64,000 nt of DNA, taken from assembly GCA_024682075.1 (NCBI GenBank), contig JAIKZQ010000019.1, forward strand, positions 1-64,000, read 5' to 3'. The stretch is from Lachnospiraceae bacterium (GTDB lineage Bacteria > Bacillota > Clostridia > Lachnospirales > Lachnospiraceae). A model generated the notes under the pieces. It made no database searches, was not told where the DNA came from, and saw only the letters and a program-made list of their open reading frames with translations. The first letter of the stretch is position 1. Each line of letters opens with the position of its first letter. This document shows, in pieces, positions 42,170 to 51,468 of this stretch. The position numbers and the translations under genes were made by a program.

Positions 42170-44544
42170 ACAGTAAGATGCCAAGGTCTCTTCAGACAGA
42201 TCCCCATCCGGGATTTATGGGAAGAAGGGAACTTAAGAAAAGAGATAAGGAACTTGAAACGCGCGGTGTTGCCGCACTGGACTTTTCAAGAGACAAGACC
42301 CCCAAAAAGTATGTGGCGGTCCTTTTAAGGGGGCTTCTTATTTTTCTTGGAGCATACGGGACCATATGGGGCCTTGCTTCGTCTTTTGACCTTGCATACA
42401 ATCCTGTAAAGGTGTTTGTCTGGCTCCTGCTAATGTCGGTCTTTTCGGCTTCGATATATTATAACCGGGTCACGTTTTATGTCGGTTATGCACTGATGTT
42501 TATCATATTCTTTGTTTTCTCAGTGATGATGTACAGTTACATCAACTCCGGTTTTCAGGCGTTCATGAATGCGGTGAACGAGCATTACGTGGATTACTTC
42601 TCGCTGCCCGCACTGAGAGTTTCCGACGAGATCATCTCCGACAGAAGCCTTACGGTACCGATAGCGTGCATATTCATGGGATGGGTTTACTGCATCATGC
42701 TGAATGTCACCATCTCCAGCTACATGAATCCCGCACTTACTTTTCTGATCACATTTCTTCCGCTCCAGATCGCATTCTACATTGACATAGTTCCTCCCTA
42801 TCTGTGCATGGCCATGCTCATAATGTGCTATGCATCGGTACTTGTATTGTCGAGATCCGGGAACTATGCACTTCCGTACAGATACAAGAAATACGAAACC
42901 TTTGTCCGGCGAAGAAGGAAAAAAGGCTCCGATGATTCCTATATTCTCTCAGCTAAGGGCATGATATCCGTGTTTGCGGTATCCCTGATCCTTTCACTTG
43001 TGTTCTTCGTGGTCTCGGGAGCTCTTTTCGGCGAAAGCTATTCCACCAAGTATGTTTCAAACAGGCTTAAGAACAGGACCGATGACTTTGTCGAAGTCAT
43101 AGTGATGAACGGTATCACGTCTCTCTTCAACAGATATGAGGCGAGAGGAGGTCTTGCTCACGGAAGACTCGGAGGAGTGGGATCGGTTGCCCCCGATTAT
43201 GAGACCGACCTGGTGATAACTTACGTGCCGGTTTCGACGGATATTGTCTACCTGAGGGCTTTCGTGGGAGATCTGTATTCGGTTGACCGCTTCCTGGAAG
43301 AAAAAGATCCTGAGTATGCGCCCATTGAAGAGCCTTTCCATGCTGAAGCCGGGGTTCTTTCGATGGAGATAGAAAATCTTGATGCGGACAGCGAATACTA
43401 TTATCTCCCTTATCACTCATTCTATGCATACGGTGACAGGGACGGAACTTCCTATGTTGAATATATCCCTTCCGGGCTCCCGGGTCGGATCACCGGTGAT
43501 GATATCGGAATGTATGATTACACTCTCTATGCTTTCCAGCATTATATAAACGTTCCGGAAAGCCTGATCCCCGTTTTGGACGAAACGGTCAGAAAGGCCG
43601 ACATGATAGGGGAGGACAGGACCGCTCAGGGCATGCTCTACAGCTGCCGTCAGCTTGCGAACTATTTTGAGGAAAATTACAGATATTCCCTCCAGCCGGG
43701 AATGACACCGATGGGAAGGGATGTTGTCGGTTATTTCCTCACGTCCCAGGACAGGGGATATTGCATGCACTATGCTTCTTCCGCGACTCTTCTTCTGCGT
43801 TATATCGGTATACCTGCAAGATATTGCGAAGGATACATAATAAAGCCTTCGGACCTGGCAGAGGGTGAACTTGTCAGGGAGGATGAGGATGGAACAAAGC
43901 ATGTAAAGGTAGAGATCAGTGATGCGAATGCTCATGCATGGGTTGAAGTGTATCTGCCCGGTTACGGATGGACCCCTTACGAGATGACTCCTCCATCGTT
44001 CGATGAGGAAGAATCGGAGACGATGAACGGATTGTTTGGCATATTGTCCAATCTGTTCAGCGCGGCATCGAGAAACAGTACTGAGGAAAAAGAAGGAAGC
44101 GCATCCTCCGAAGGCGGTGTTGCAGGCAGCCTGTTCTCCGGAATATACGGGAGCCTGGAATATCTGATAAAGCCGGTGGGATATTCCGTTTTAGGCGTAA
44201 TGCTGATCATCTTCCTGATCTCCGTGACAAGAAGGCTGAGGCCGCTTCTGCATGCCATGAACATGAAGAGGAAGGGCAGGTTTGATGAGGCACTTCTTGT
44301 GTCCTACAGGACATATACCGGGAAACTGCTCAGGAAAAAGATCATATCCTCGACAAATTCTGACAGCACCGAACTCGCCAGACAGATCGATAAGACATTC
44401 CCCGGAGCCGGTGCACCCATGATAGGCGAGATAGTGAGAAAAGCCGCATTTTCCGGAAGCGGGATCACGGATGAGGAATACCGCAGCGCGCTTGAGAGCA
44501 TGAACAGGATACTTAAGCTGAAAGCCGGAACGGCCGGAAACTGA
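42166..44544 (+). CDS. membrane protein with transglutaminase-like domain
   Basis: DRGYCMHYASSATLLLRYIGIPARYCEGY...NAHAWVEVYLPGYGWTPYEMTPP; 4-bp overlap with the DUF58 gene. Confidence 0.94.
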   Translation: MNSKMPRSLQTDPHPGFMGRRELKKRDKELETRGVAALDFSRDKTPKKYVAVLLRGLLIFLGAYGTIWGLASSFDLAYNPVKVFVWLLLMSVFSASIYYNRVTFYVGYALMFIIFFVFSVMMYSYINSGFQAFMNAVNEHYVDYFSLPALRVSDEIISDRSLTVPIACIFMGWVYCIMLNVTISSYMNPALTFLITFLPLQIAFYIDIVPPYLCMAMLIMCYASVLVLSRSGNYALPYRYKKYETFVRRRRKKGSDDSYILSAKGMISVFAVSLILSLVFFVVSGALFGESYSTKYVSNRLKNRTDDFVEVIVMNGITSLFNRYEARGGLAHGRLGGVGSVAPDYETDLVITYVPVSTDIVYLRAFVGDLYSVDRFLEEKDPEYAPIEEPFHAEAGVLSMEIENLDADSEYYYLPYHSFYAYGDRDGTSYVEYIPSGLPGRITGDDIGMYDYTLYAFQHYINVPESLIPVLDETVRKADMIGEDRTAQGMLYSCRQLANYFEENYRYSLQPGMTPMGRDVVGYFLTSQDRGYCMHYASSATLLLRYIGIPARYCEGYIIKPSDLAEGELVREDEDGTKHVKVEISDANAHAWVEVYLPGYGWTPYEMTPPSFDEEESETMNGLFGILSNLFSAASRNSTEEKEGSASSEGGVAGSLFSGIYGSLEYLIKPVGYSVLGVMLIIFLISVTRRLRPLLHAMNMKRKGRFDEALLVSYRTYTGKLLRKKIISSTNSDSTELARQIDKTFPGAGAPMIGEIVRKAAFSGSGITDEEYRSALESMNRILKLKAGTAGN

Positions 44545-44557
44545 TTACAAAGGAAAC

Positions 44558-44586
44558 TTGCAAAAAAGGCTTGGAAACTGTATAAT
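44558..44586 (+). promoter_or_regulatory. promoter of the glp operon
   Basis: TTGCAA-17 nt-TATAAT. Confidence 0.65.
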
Positions 44587-44612
44587 GATTTACGGTTTCC
44601 AAACCTTTTTTT
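44566..44612 (+). terminator. long-loop hairpin with T-tract overlapping the glp promoter
   Basis: AAGGcTTGGAAAC...GTTTCCAAaCCTTTTTTT. Confidence 0.6.
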
Positions 44613-44635
44613 GACTTCAGTATCGGAGGGTACAT

Positions 44636-46084
44636 ATGACAGATGTTGTGATAATCGGGGCCGGAGTGACCGGATGCGCCGTGGCAAGAGAATTATCACG
44701 GTATGATCTTGAAGTCGTTGTATTGGAGAAAGAATGCGATGTTTGCGAAGGAACGTCCAAGGCAAACAGCGGAATAGTGCATTCGGGATATGATGCAAAG
44801 CCCGGGACTCTGAAAGCACGCTTTAACGTGGAGGGCAATAAGCTCATTCACGGGCTTTCGGAAGAACTTGATTTTCCTTTTAAGGAAAACGGGTCGCTTG
44901 TCCTTGCTCTTGAAGAGGAAGGAAGAAAGGGTCTCGAAGAACTTCTTGAAAGGGGAAACAAAAACGGTGTTCCCGGACTTCGCATTGTTGAAAAAGAAGA
45001 ACTCAGACAGATGGAGCCAGGTGTGTCGGAAGATGCTGTGTGCGCCCTTTATGCGCCGACAGGCGGAATTGTCTGTCCTTTTAACATGACCATCGCATTT
45101 GCCGAAAACGCTGCGGATAACGGTGCGGTTTTCCGCTTCGGAACTGCAGTCCTCGGAATCAGCAGGCAGGAAGATGAAAACGGAGAGTGCTTCTACAGGA
45201 TAGATACCGGAACGGACATTGTCGAAGCAAGGTGCGTGGTAAATGCAGCAGGCGTATATGCCGATGCGATGCATAACATGGTCTGCGAAAAGAAGATAAA
45301 CATCACCCCCGTCAAGGGACAGTACTGCCTGCTGGACAAGACCGCAGGAGGAAAGGCTGTGCACACACTGTTTCAGCTTCCGACAAAAGCGGGCAAGGGA
45401 GTGCTGGTGACGCCTACCGTCCACGGAAATCTCATGTACGGTCCCACTGCGGATGAAGCTGATGACAAGGCGGATACCTCGACTACGGCCGCAGGGCTGA
45501 ATACGGTCCTTTCAAAAGCATCTCTGACCCTTAAGGATGTTCCGAGGATGACCATTACTTCTTTTGCGGGATTACGTGCACATGAAGACGGAGGGGATTT
45601 CATCATAGGAGAGGCTCCGGATGCTCCGGGGTTCTTCGATGCCGCAGGCATAGAATCTCCGGGACTTACGGCGGCACCCGCTATCGGTGCATATCTGGCA
45701 AAGCTGATAGCTGAGAAGCTGGGAGCTTCCGGGAAGAAAGACTTCATGGCATCCAGAAAAGGAATACCAAGCATGGCGCTTGCATCGGATGAGGAAAGGG
45801 CAAGGCTCATAGTGGAAGATCCTCTCTATGCGAAGGTCATCTGCAGATGCGAGCTGGTCACCGAAGGCGAGATAAGAAATGCGATAACAAGAACACTCGG
45901 AGCCACTACGGTTGACGGCGTGAAGAGAAGGACCAGAGCGGGAATGGGAAGATGCCAGGCGGGTTTTTGTCTTGCGAGGACCATCCCGATACTGGCAGAA
46001 CTGCTCGGAAAGAGCGAAGAGGAGATCGAAAAGAGCGGTCACGGTTCATATTATCTGGACGGTGAGATAAAGCACACCCTGTAA
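44636..46084 (+). CDS. GlpA-like FAD-dependent glycerol-3-phosphate dehydrogenase with BFD-like [2Fe-2S] domain
   Basis: VIIGAGVTGCAVARELSRYDLEVVVLEK; C-terminal VICRCELVTEGEI...RAGMGRCQAGFC. Confidence 0.9.
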   Translation: MTDVVIIGAGVTGCAVARELSRYDLEVVVLEKECDVCEGTSKANSGIVHSGYDAKPGTLKARFNVEGNKLIHGLSEELDFPFKENGSLVLALEEEGRKGLEELLERGNKNGVPGLRIVEKEELRQMEPGVSEDAVCALYAPTGGIVCPFNMTIAFAENAADNGAVFRFGTAVLGISRQEDENGECFYRIDTGTDIVEARCVVNAAGVYADAMHNMVCEKKINITPVKGQYCLLDKTAGGKAVHTLFQLPTKAGKGVLVTPTVHGNLMYGPTADEADDKADTSTTAAGLNTVLSKASLTLKDVPRMTITSFAGLRAHEDGGDFIIGEAPDAPGFFDAAGIESPGLTAAPAIGAYLAKLIAEKLGASGKKDFMASRKGIPSMALASDEERARLIVEDPLYAKVICRCELVTEGEIRNAITRTLGATTVDGVKRRTRAGMGRCQAGFCLARTIPILAELLGKSEEEIEKSGHGSYYLDGEIKHTL

Positions 46085-46093
46085 GGAGCGGAT

Positions 46094-47401
46094 ATGGCAG
46101 AGATAAAGAAAGATCTCGTTATAATAGGCGGCGGACCTGCGGGGCTTTCCGCAGCAGTCAGTGCTGCAGGCGAAGGAGTTAAGGATCTTCTGATCATTGA
46201 AAGGGATGTACGCCTCGGCGGTATCCTTAATCAGTGCATCCATAACGGATTCGGACTTCATACGTTCAAAGAAGAACTGACCGGTCCCGAATATGCGGAC
46301 AGGTACATTAAGATGGCCGAAAAAGAGCAGATACCGTATATGCTCGATACCATGGTCATAGACCTGTCCTATGATGAGGCTTCCGGAGAGAAGATCGTCA
46401 CGGCAATGAACAAGACGGAAGGGCTGTTTACGGTAAGGGCCCGTGCCGTCATCCTGGCCATGGGCTGCCGCGAAAGACCGAGAGGTGCCCTGAACATCCC
46501 CGGATTCAGACCGAGCGGGATCTATTCTGCCGGTACGGCCCAGTACTATACCAACATGGAAGGTAAACTTCCCGGAAAAAGGGTTGTCATCCTGGGCTCC
46601 GGAGATATCGGGCTGATCATGGCCCGCCGCATGACATTCGAAGGGGCAAAGGTTTTATGCGTTGCCGAACTCCAGCCCTATTCCGGAGGCCTGAAGAGAA
46701 ACATTGTTCAGTGTCTTGACGATTTCGGAATTCCTCTTTTGCTCAGTCATACTGTCGTGGACATAAAAGGAGACAGGAGAGTCGAGGGAGTCACGATTGC
46801 TGAAGTGGATGAGAACAAAAAGCCCATCCCCGGAACGGAAAAGTACTATGAGTGTGATACGCTTTTGCTTTCATGCGGGCTGATCCCTGAGAACGAACTT
46901 ACGGGAAAACTCGGAGCAAAGATGAACCCCGTTACCGGCGGCGCATTTGTCAATGAGAGCCTTGAGACCGACATCCCCGGAGTGTATGCATGCGGCAATG
47001 TCCTTCATGTCCACGATCTTGTGGATTATGTGTCGGGAGAAGCTACGACTGCCGGAAAGAACGCTGCGGATCATATACTCGGAAAGACCGTATCCGGAGA
47101 TGACGGAGTCATCATAAACGTGAAGCCCGAAAGCGGAGTCAGATACTCGGTGCCCTCGGTCATAAGACCTGCATTCATGCCGGATACCCTTACAGTCAGG
47201 TTCCGAGTGGGTAATGAATACCGGGATAAGAATCTGACGGTCAGCCTGGACGGCGTGCAGCTGATGAAACTTCCCAAGCGAGTAATGGCACCCGGAGAAA
47301 TGGAGCAGATCGTGCTCGTAAAGAGCAAGGTTTATGAGATCATATCAGGAAAAGATATTAGAGAGCACGAACTGATCATCCGCGTCGAAGATAAGGAATA
47401 A
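46094..47401 (+). CDS. NAD(P)/FAD-dependent oxidoreductase, GlpB-like partner
   Basis: LVIIGGGPAGLSAAVSA, AMGCRERPRG. Confidence 0.9.
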   Translation: MAEIKKDLVIIGGGPAGLSAAVSAAGEGVKDLLIIERDVRLGGILNQCIHNGFGLHTFKEELTGPEYADRYIKMAEKEQIPYMLDTMVIDLSYDEASGEKIVTAMNKTEGLFTVRARAVILAMGCRERPRGALNIPGFRPSGIYSAGTAQYYTNMEGKLPGKRVVILGSGDIGLIMARRMTFEGAKVLCVAELQPYSGGLKRNIVQCLDDFGIPLLLSHTVVDIKGDRRVEGVTIAEVDENKKPIPGTEKYYECDTLLLSCGLIPENELTGKLGAKMNPVTGGAFVNESLETDIPGVYACGNVLHVHDLVDYVSGEATTAGKNAADHILGKTVSGDDGVIINVKPESGVRYSVPSVIRPAFMPDTLTVRFRVGNEYRDKNLTVSLDGVQLMKLPKRVMAPGEMEQIVLVKSKVYEIISGKDIREHELIIRVEDKE

Positions 47402-47405
47402 TCAT

Positions 47406-47771
47406 ATGGAAACACGTGAACTGACCTGCATCAGATGCCCCATAGGCTGTCATATAACTGTTGAACTTGAAAACGGTGAGGTAAAAAGCATCACCGGGAA
47501 TTCCTGTCCGAGGGGCGGGGAATATGCCGCAAGTGAAGTGACACATCCCGAAAGGATCGTCACCAGCCTCGTTACACTTACGGGAGGAGAACGCCCCGTT
47601 GTGCCCGTGAAGACCGCGGGTACTGTTCCCAAGGAAAAAATGATGGATGTCGTCAGAGCACTCGGAGAAGTGACGGTCCCGGCTCCCGTGAGCATAGGGG
47701 ACGTTATAGCCGAAGACATAGCCGGAACAAATGTCCCGGTCATTGCCACTGCAAATGTGTCTGCAAGATAA
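47406..47771 (+). CDS. DUF1667 domain-containing protein
   Basis: LTCIRCPIGCHITVELENGEVKSITGNSCPRGGEYA. Confidence 0.93.
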   Translation: METRELTCIRCPIGCHITVELENGEVKSITGNSCPRGGEYAASEVTHPERIVTSLVTLTGGERPVVPVKTAGTVPKEKMMDVVRALGEVTVPAPVSIGDVIAEDIAGTNVPVIATANVSAR

Positions 47772-47821
47772 GGAACGCCAAAGTGTGGAAAAGAGTCAGC
47801 TTTTGGTGATGGAGAAAGGAT

Positions 47822-49324
47822 ATGAGTGAAAAATACATTCTGGCACTGGACCAGGGAACCACGAGTTCGAGAGCCATAATCTTCGACAAAGATGCAAAGA
47901 TCAGGGCGATGGCTCAGAAGGAGTTCGATCAGTATTATCCCCAGCCCGGATGGGTGGAGCATAACCCCAGGGAGATATGGTCATCCCAGCTTTCGGTCGC
48001 AAGGGAAGCGATGGCTAACATGAATATCTATCCCGCAGATATAGCGGCGATCGGCATCACCAATCAGAGAGAGACCACGATCGTATGGGACAGGGAGACG
48101 GGTGAGCCTGTTTACAATGCGATAGTATGGCAGTGCAGAAGGACTGCTCCCATGATCGACAAGATAGTGGCGGCCGGGAGGACCGACATGATCACTGAGA
48201 GGACCGGACTTGTGCCCGATGCTTATTTTTCTGCGAGCAAGATCGCATGGATCCTGGAAAACGTCGACGGAGCACGGGAAAAGGCGGACAAAGGCAAGCT
48301 TGTCTTCGGAACCGTCGATACATGGCTCATATGGAATCTTACCGGCGGACTCGTGCATGTGACCGATTACACAAACGCCGCACGAACCATGCTTTTCAAC
48401 ATTCATACGCTTGAATGGGACAAGGATCTTCTGGCGCTCTTTAACATCCCCGGGAGCATGCTCCCGGAAGTAAAGCCCAGCAGTGCCAGATACGGATACA
48501 CGAGCGAAAAAGTAATGGGCGGATGGATCCCCATCTCCGGAGCTGCCGGTGACCAGCAGGCTGCACTTTTCGGACAGTGCTGCTTTGATAAGGGAGAGGT
48601 CAAAAATACTTACGGAACAGGTTCGTTCATCCTGATGCACACGGGTAATGAGCCCGTCAGCTCCTCTCACGGCCTTCTGACCACAATGGCTGCATGCACT
48701 TCCGAAAAGCCCGAGTATGCACTTGAAGGTTCGGTCTTCGTCGCAGGTGCCGCTGTTCAGTGGCTCCGAGACAGCATGAGAATGGTAAAGAGTGCTGCCC
48801 AGACGGAAGAATACGCCGACAAGGTGGCGGACAGCGCCGGAGTCTATGTTGTTCCCGCATTTACCGGAATGGGAGCTCCTTACTGGGATCAGTATGCAAG
48901 GGGCACGGTAGTGGGCATCACCAGGGGCTGTTCCAAGGAACACTTTATCCGCGCAACCCTTGAATCCATCGCATATCAGTCCTACGACGTCATGAAGGCA
49001 ATGGAAGAGGATCTCGGTGCTCCGCTTACGGGACTGAAGGTTGACGGAGGCGCATCTGCCAACAATTTCCTCATGAAGTTCCAGGCCGACCTTGTGGGAA
49101 CAAAGGTCTACAGGCCTAAATGCATAGAGACAACGGCCATGGGAGCCGCTTTCCTTGCGGGACTTGCCGAAGGCTATTATTCGGACAGGGATGAGATCCG
49201 TTCCAAGTGGGATCTCGGAAGGACATTTGAGCCTGATCCCGACAGAGAGCATGCCGAGAAGTGCCTTAAGGGCTGGAGAAAAGCGGTCAGATGTGCGCTT
49301 ATGTGGGCTCAGGAAGAAAATTGA
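47822..49324 (+). CDS. glpK: glycerol kinase
   Basis: [39 protein letters not shown]. Confidence 0.97.
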   Translation: MSEKYILALDQGTTSSRAIIFDKDAKIRAMAQKEFDQYYPQPGWVEHNPREIWSSQLSVAREAMANMNIYPADIAAIGITNQRETTIVWDRETGEPVYNAIVWQCRRTAPMIDKIVAAGRTDMITERTGLVPDAYFSASKIAWILENVDGAREKADKGKLVFGTVDTWLIWNLTGGLVHVTDYTNAARTMLFNIHTLEWDKDLLALFNIPGSMLPEVKPSSARYGYTSEKVMGGWIPISGAAGDQQAALFGQCCFDKGEVKNTYGTGSFILMHTGNEPVSSSHGLLTTMAACTSEKPEYALEGSVFVAGAAVQWLRDSMRMVKSAAQTEEYADKVADSAGVYVVPAFTGMGAPYWDQYARGTVVGITRGCSKEHFIRATLESIAYQSYDVMKAMEEDLGAPLTGLKVDGGASANNFLMKFQADLVGTKVYRPKCIETTAMGAAFLAGLAEGYYSDRDEIRSKWDLGRTFEPDPDREHAEKCLKGWRKAVRCALMWAQEEN

Positions 49325-49338
49325 CTTAATCCATTAAG
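49325..49338. promoter_or_regulatory. palindromic operator-like site
   Basis: CTTAATCCATTAAG, identical to the site at 21320-21333. Confidence 0.7.
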
Positions 49339-49418
49339 AAAAATAGACAAAATACTTCACCTAAATAGTCCATATTTGCCAAAATCTATCTTTTTGCACA
49401 AAAAATAGCAAAAAATAG

Positions 49419-49469
49419 TTGCAATGGCCGTCGAAATGATATATTCTACATTCACGAAAACGATTAAGT
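49419..49469 (+). promoter_or_regulatory. promoter of the sugar ABC operon with LacI-like operator
   Basis: TTGCAA (49419-49424)-17 nt-TATTCT (49442-49447), then ACGAAAACGATTAAGT (49454-49469). Confidence 0.7.
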
Positions 49470-49525
49470 AAAATTATTGCTTTCTCAATGACAAAATATT
49501 TAACGTAAGAAGGAAGGATGCAGTA

Positions 49526-50431
49526 ATGAAAGGTTTCCTGGAAAACACTTGGAAGCACAGAGCACATGTGATACTGGCACTGCCCGTATTCCTGGTTCTG
49601 TTCTTTATCATGTATGTGCCCATGACGGGTCTCATACTCGCATTTAAAGATTTTGACGTAACCAAGGGTATCTATGGAAGCCCTTTCTGCGGACTTGAGA
49701 ACTTCAAGTTCCTGATCGCGTCCAAGTCAACGTTCATCAACATAACCAAGAACACGATCTTTTACTACATTCTCTTCACCGCACTCGGTACTTTCCTGAA
49801 TGTAACACTTGCGATCGCGATCGATCAGTGCATATTCAAGAAGATGACCAAGGTCATGCAGACACTGATGATCATCCCCGTGTTCATCTCCTATGCAGCA
49901 GTACAGTTCATCGTATATGCATTCATAAGCAAGGACACCGGACTCATCAACAACGCTCTCGGAACCAACACGAGCTTTTACATGAATCCCGCACTCTGGC
50001 CCGCAATCCTGACCATCACCAAGATCTGGAAGGATACGGGATACGGATCGGTCCTTTACATGTCAGTACTTGCCGGAATCGACACCGAGCTTTACGAGGC
50101 AGCAGAGATCGACGGTGCAAACAGATGGAAGAAGATCTGGCACATAACACTTCCCAGCCTCATCCCCATGATCACCGTTATGCTCCTGCTTTCAGTAGGT
50201 AACGTAATGAGATCCGATACCGGTCTCTTCTATCAGGTAACAAGAGACAGCGGAGTCCTCTACTCCACAACACAGGTTATAGACTCCTACGTCCTTCATG
50301 CAATATTCAAGAATTCGAACTTCGGCTTCACGGCTGCGACATCATTCTTCCAGTCCATCGTCGGTTTGCTCTTAATGCTCTTTGCAAACTGGATGGTTAA
50401 GAAGATCGAGCCTGAGAACGCATTATTCTAA
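49526..50431 (+). CDS. sugar ABC transporter permease, LplB-like
   Basis: EAAEIDGANRWKKIWHITLPSL EAA loop; short N-terminus typical of LplB. Confidence 0.94.
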   Translation: MKGFLENTWKHRAHVILALPVFLVLFFIMYVPMTGLILAFKDFDVTKGIYGSPFCGLENFKFLIASKSTFINITKNTIFYYILFTALGTFLNVTLAIAIDQCIFKKMTKVMQTLMIIPVFISYAAVQFIVYAFISKDTGLINNALGTNTSFYMNPALWPAILTITKIWKDTGYGSVLYMSVLAGIDTELYEAAEIDGANRWKKIWHITLPSLIPMITVMLLLSVGNVMRSDTGLFYQVTRDSGVLYSTTQVIDSYVLHAIFKNSNFGFTAATSFFQSIVGLLLMLFANWMVKKIEPENALF

Positions 50432-50445
50432 GGAGGTACGGAAAG

Positions 50446-51390
50446 ATGAGTCGCAAAAACAAGCCCCAGGTCGGAAAAAATGCGGATCTCGCCGCATCCA
50501 AGACCGAAAAGAAGACCGCAGGACAGTTCATCCTGTTCGCCTGTCTCTTTATTTTCACAGTATTTTGCTTCGCACCGGTTCTCCTGGTATTCATATCAGC
50601 GTTTACCGATGAGATCTACATCACCCAGCACGGTTTCTCATTCTTCCCCGAGAAGTGGTCAATGGCCGGAATGAATGCGGTGCTCAGATACGGCAAGCAG
50701 CTCTTCACTTCATATGCGGTCACGATCTTCGTCACCGTTGCCGGAACTCTGCTCGGACTTCTCATCATGAGCATGTATGCTTATGCAATGAGCAGAAAGG
50801 AATTCAAACTTGCCAAGTTCCTTGCCATATTCCTTCTGATCCCCATGCTCTTCAACGGTGGTCAGCTTTCCGGATACATCGTGTTCACTTCAATGTATAA
50901 GCTCAAAGACAGCCTGCTCCTTCTGATCCTGCCCCTGTGCGTGTCCACGATGAACGTCATCATACTCAGAACCTACATCGTCAACAGCATCCCTTCCGAA
51001 CTCATGGAGGCAGCCAAGATCGACGGTGCCGGAGAGTACAGGACATTCTTCCAGATCACTCTGCCTCTGCTCAAGCCCTCACTTGCAGCCGTTGGCTTCA
51101 TGATGGCAACCGCTTACTGGAATGACTGGCAGAACGCACTGCTTTACATCGATACCAACAGCAAGAAGCCTCTGCAGCTCCTTCTCGTCAACATTCAGAA
51201 GAGCATCCAGTTCCTTCTTAACAACAATAACGTCCCTGCTTCTGCAAGAGCAGCAATGGGTGGTGCCATCCCCCAGAACTCTGCGACCATGGCAACGGTT
51301 ATCGTAGTCATCGGCCCCATCATGGTGGCATATCCCTTCTTCCAGAAGTACTTCATCAAGGGACTTACGGTCGGTTCCGTCAAGGGCTGA
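50446..51390 (+). CDS. carbohydrate ABC transporter permease, YtcP/LplC-like
   Basis: LMEAAKIDGAGEYRTFFQITLPLLKPSLA EAA loop. Confidence 0.94.
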   Translation: MSRKNKPQVGKNADLAASKTEKKTAGQFILFACLFIFTVFCFAPVLLVFISAFTDEIYITQHGFSFFPEKWSMAGMNAVLRYGKQLFTSYAVTIFVTVAGTLLGLLIMSMYAYAMSRKEFKLAKFLAIFLLIPMLFNGGQLSGYIVFTSMYKLKDSLLLLILPLCVSTMNVIILRTYIVNSIPSELMEAAKIDGAGEYRTFFQITLPLLKPSLAAVGFMMATAYWNDWQNALLYIDTNSKKPLQLLLVNIQKSIQFLLNNNNVPASARAAMGGAIPQNSATMATVIVVIGPIMVAYPFFQKYFIKGLTVGSVKG

Positions 51391-51468
51391 TCCATTCAAT
51401 CCGATATTCAGGGTACGGGCATTGTGCTCTTGCCTTATGAATATATATAACCATAGGGAGGTTAAATT

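Noticed and set aside
47981-49252. Minus-strand 423-aa ORF
   Set aside because: Antisense to glpK
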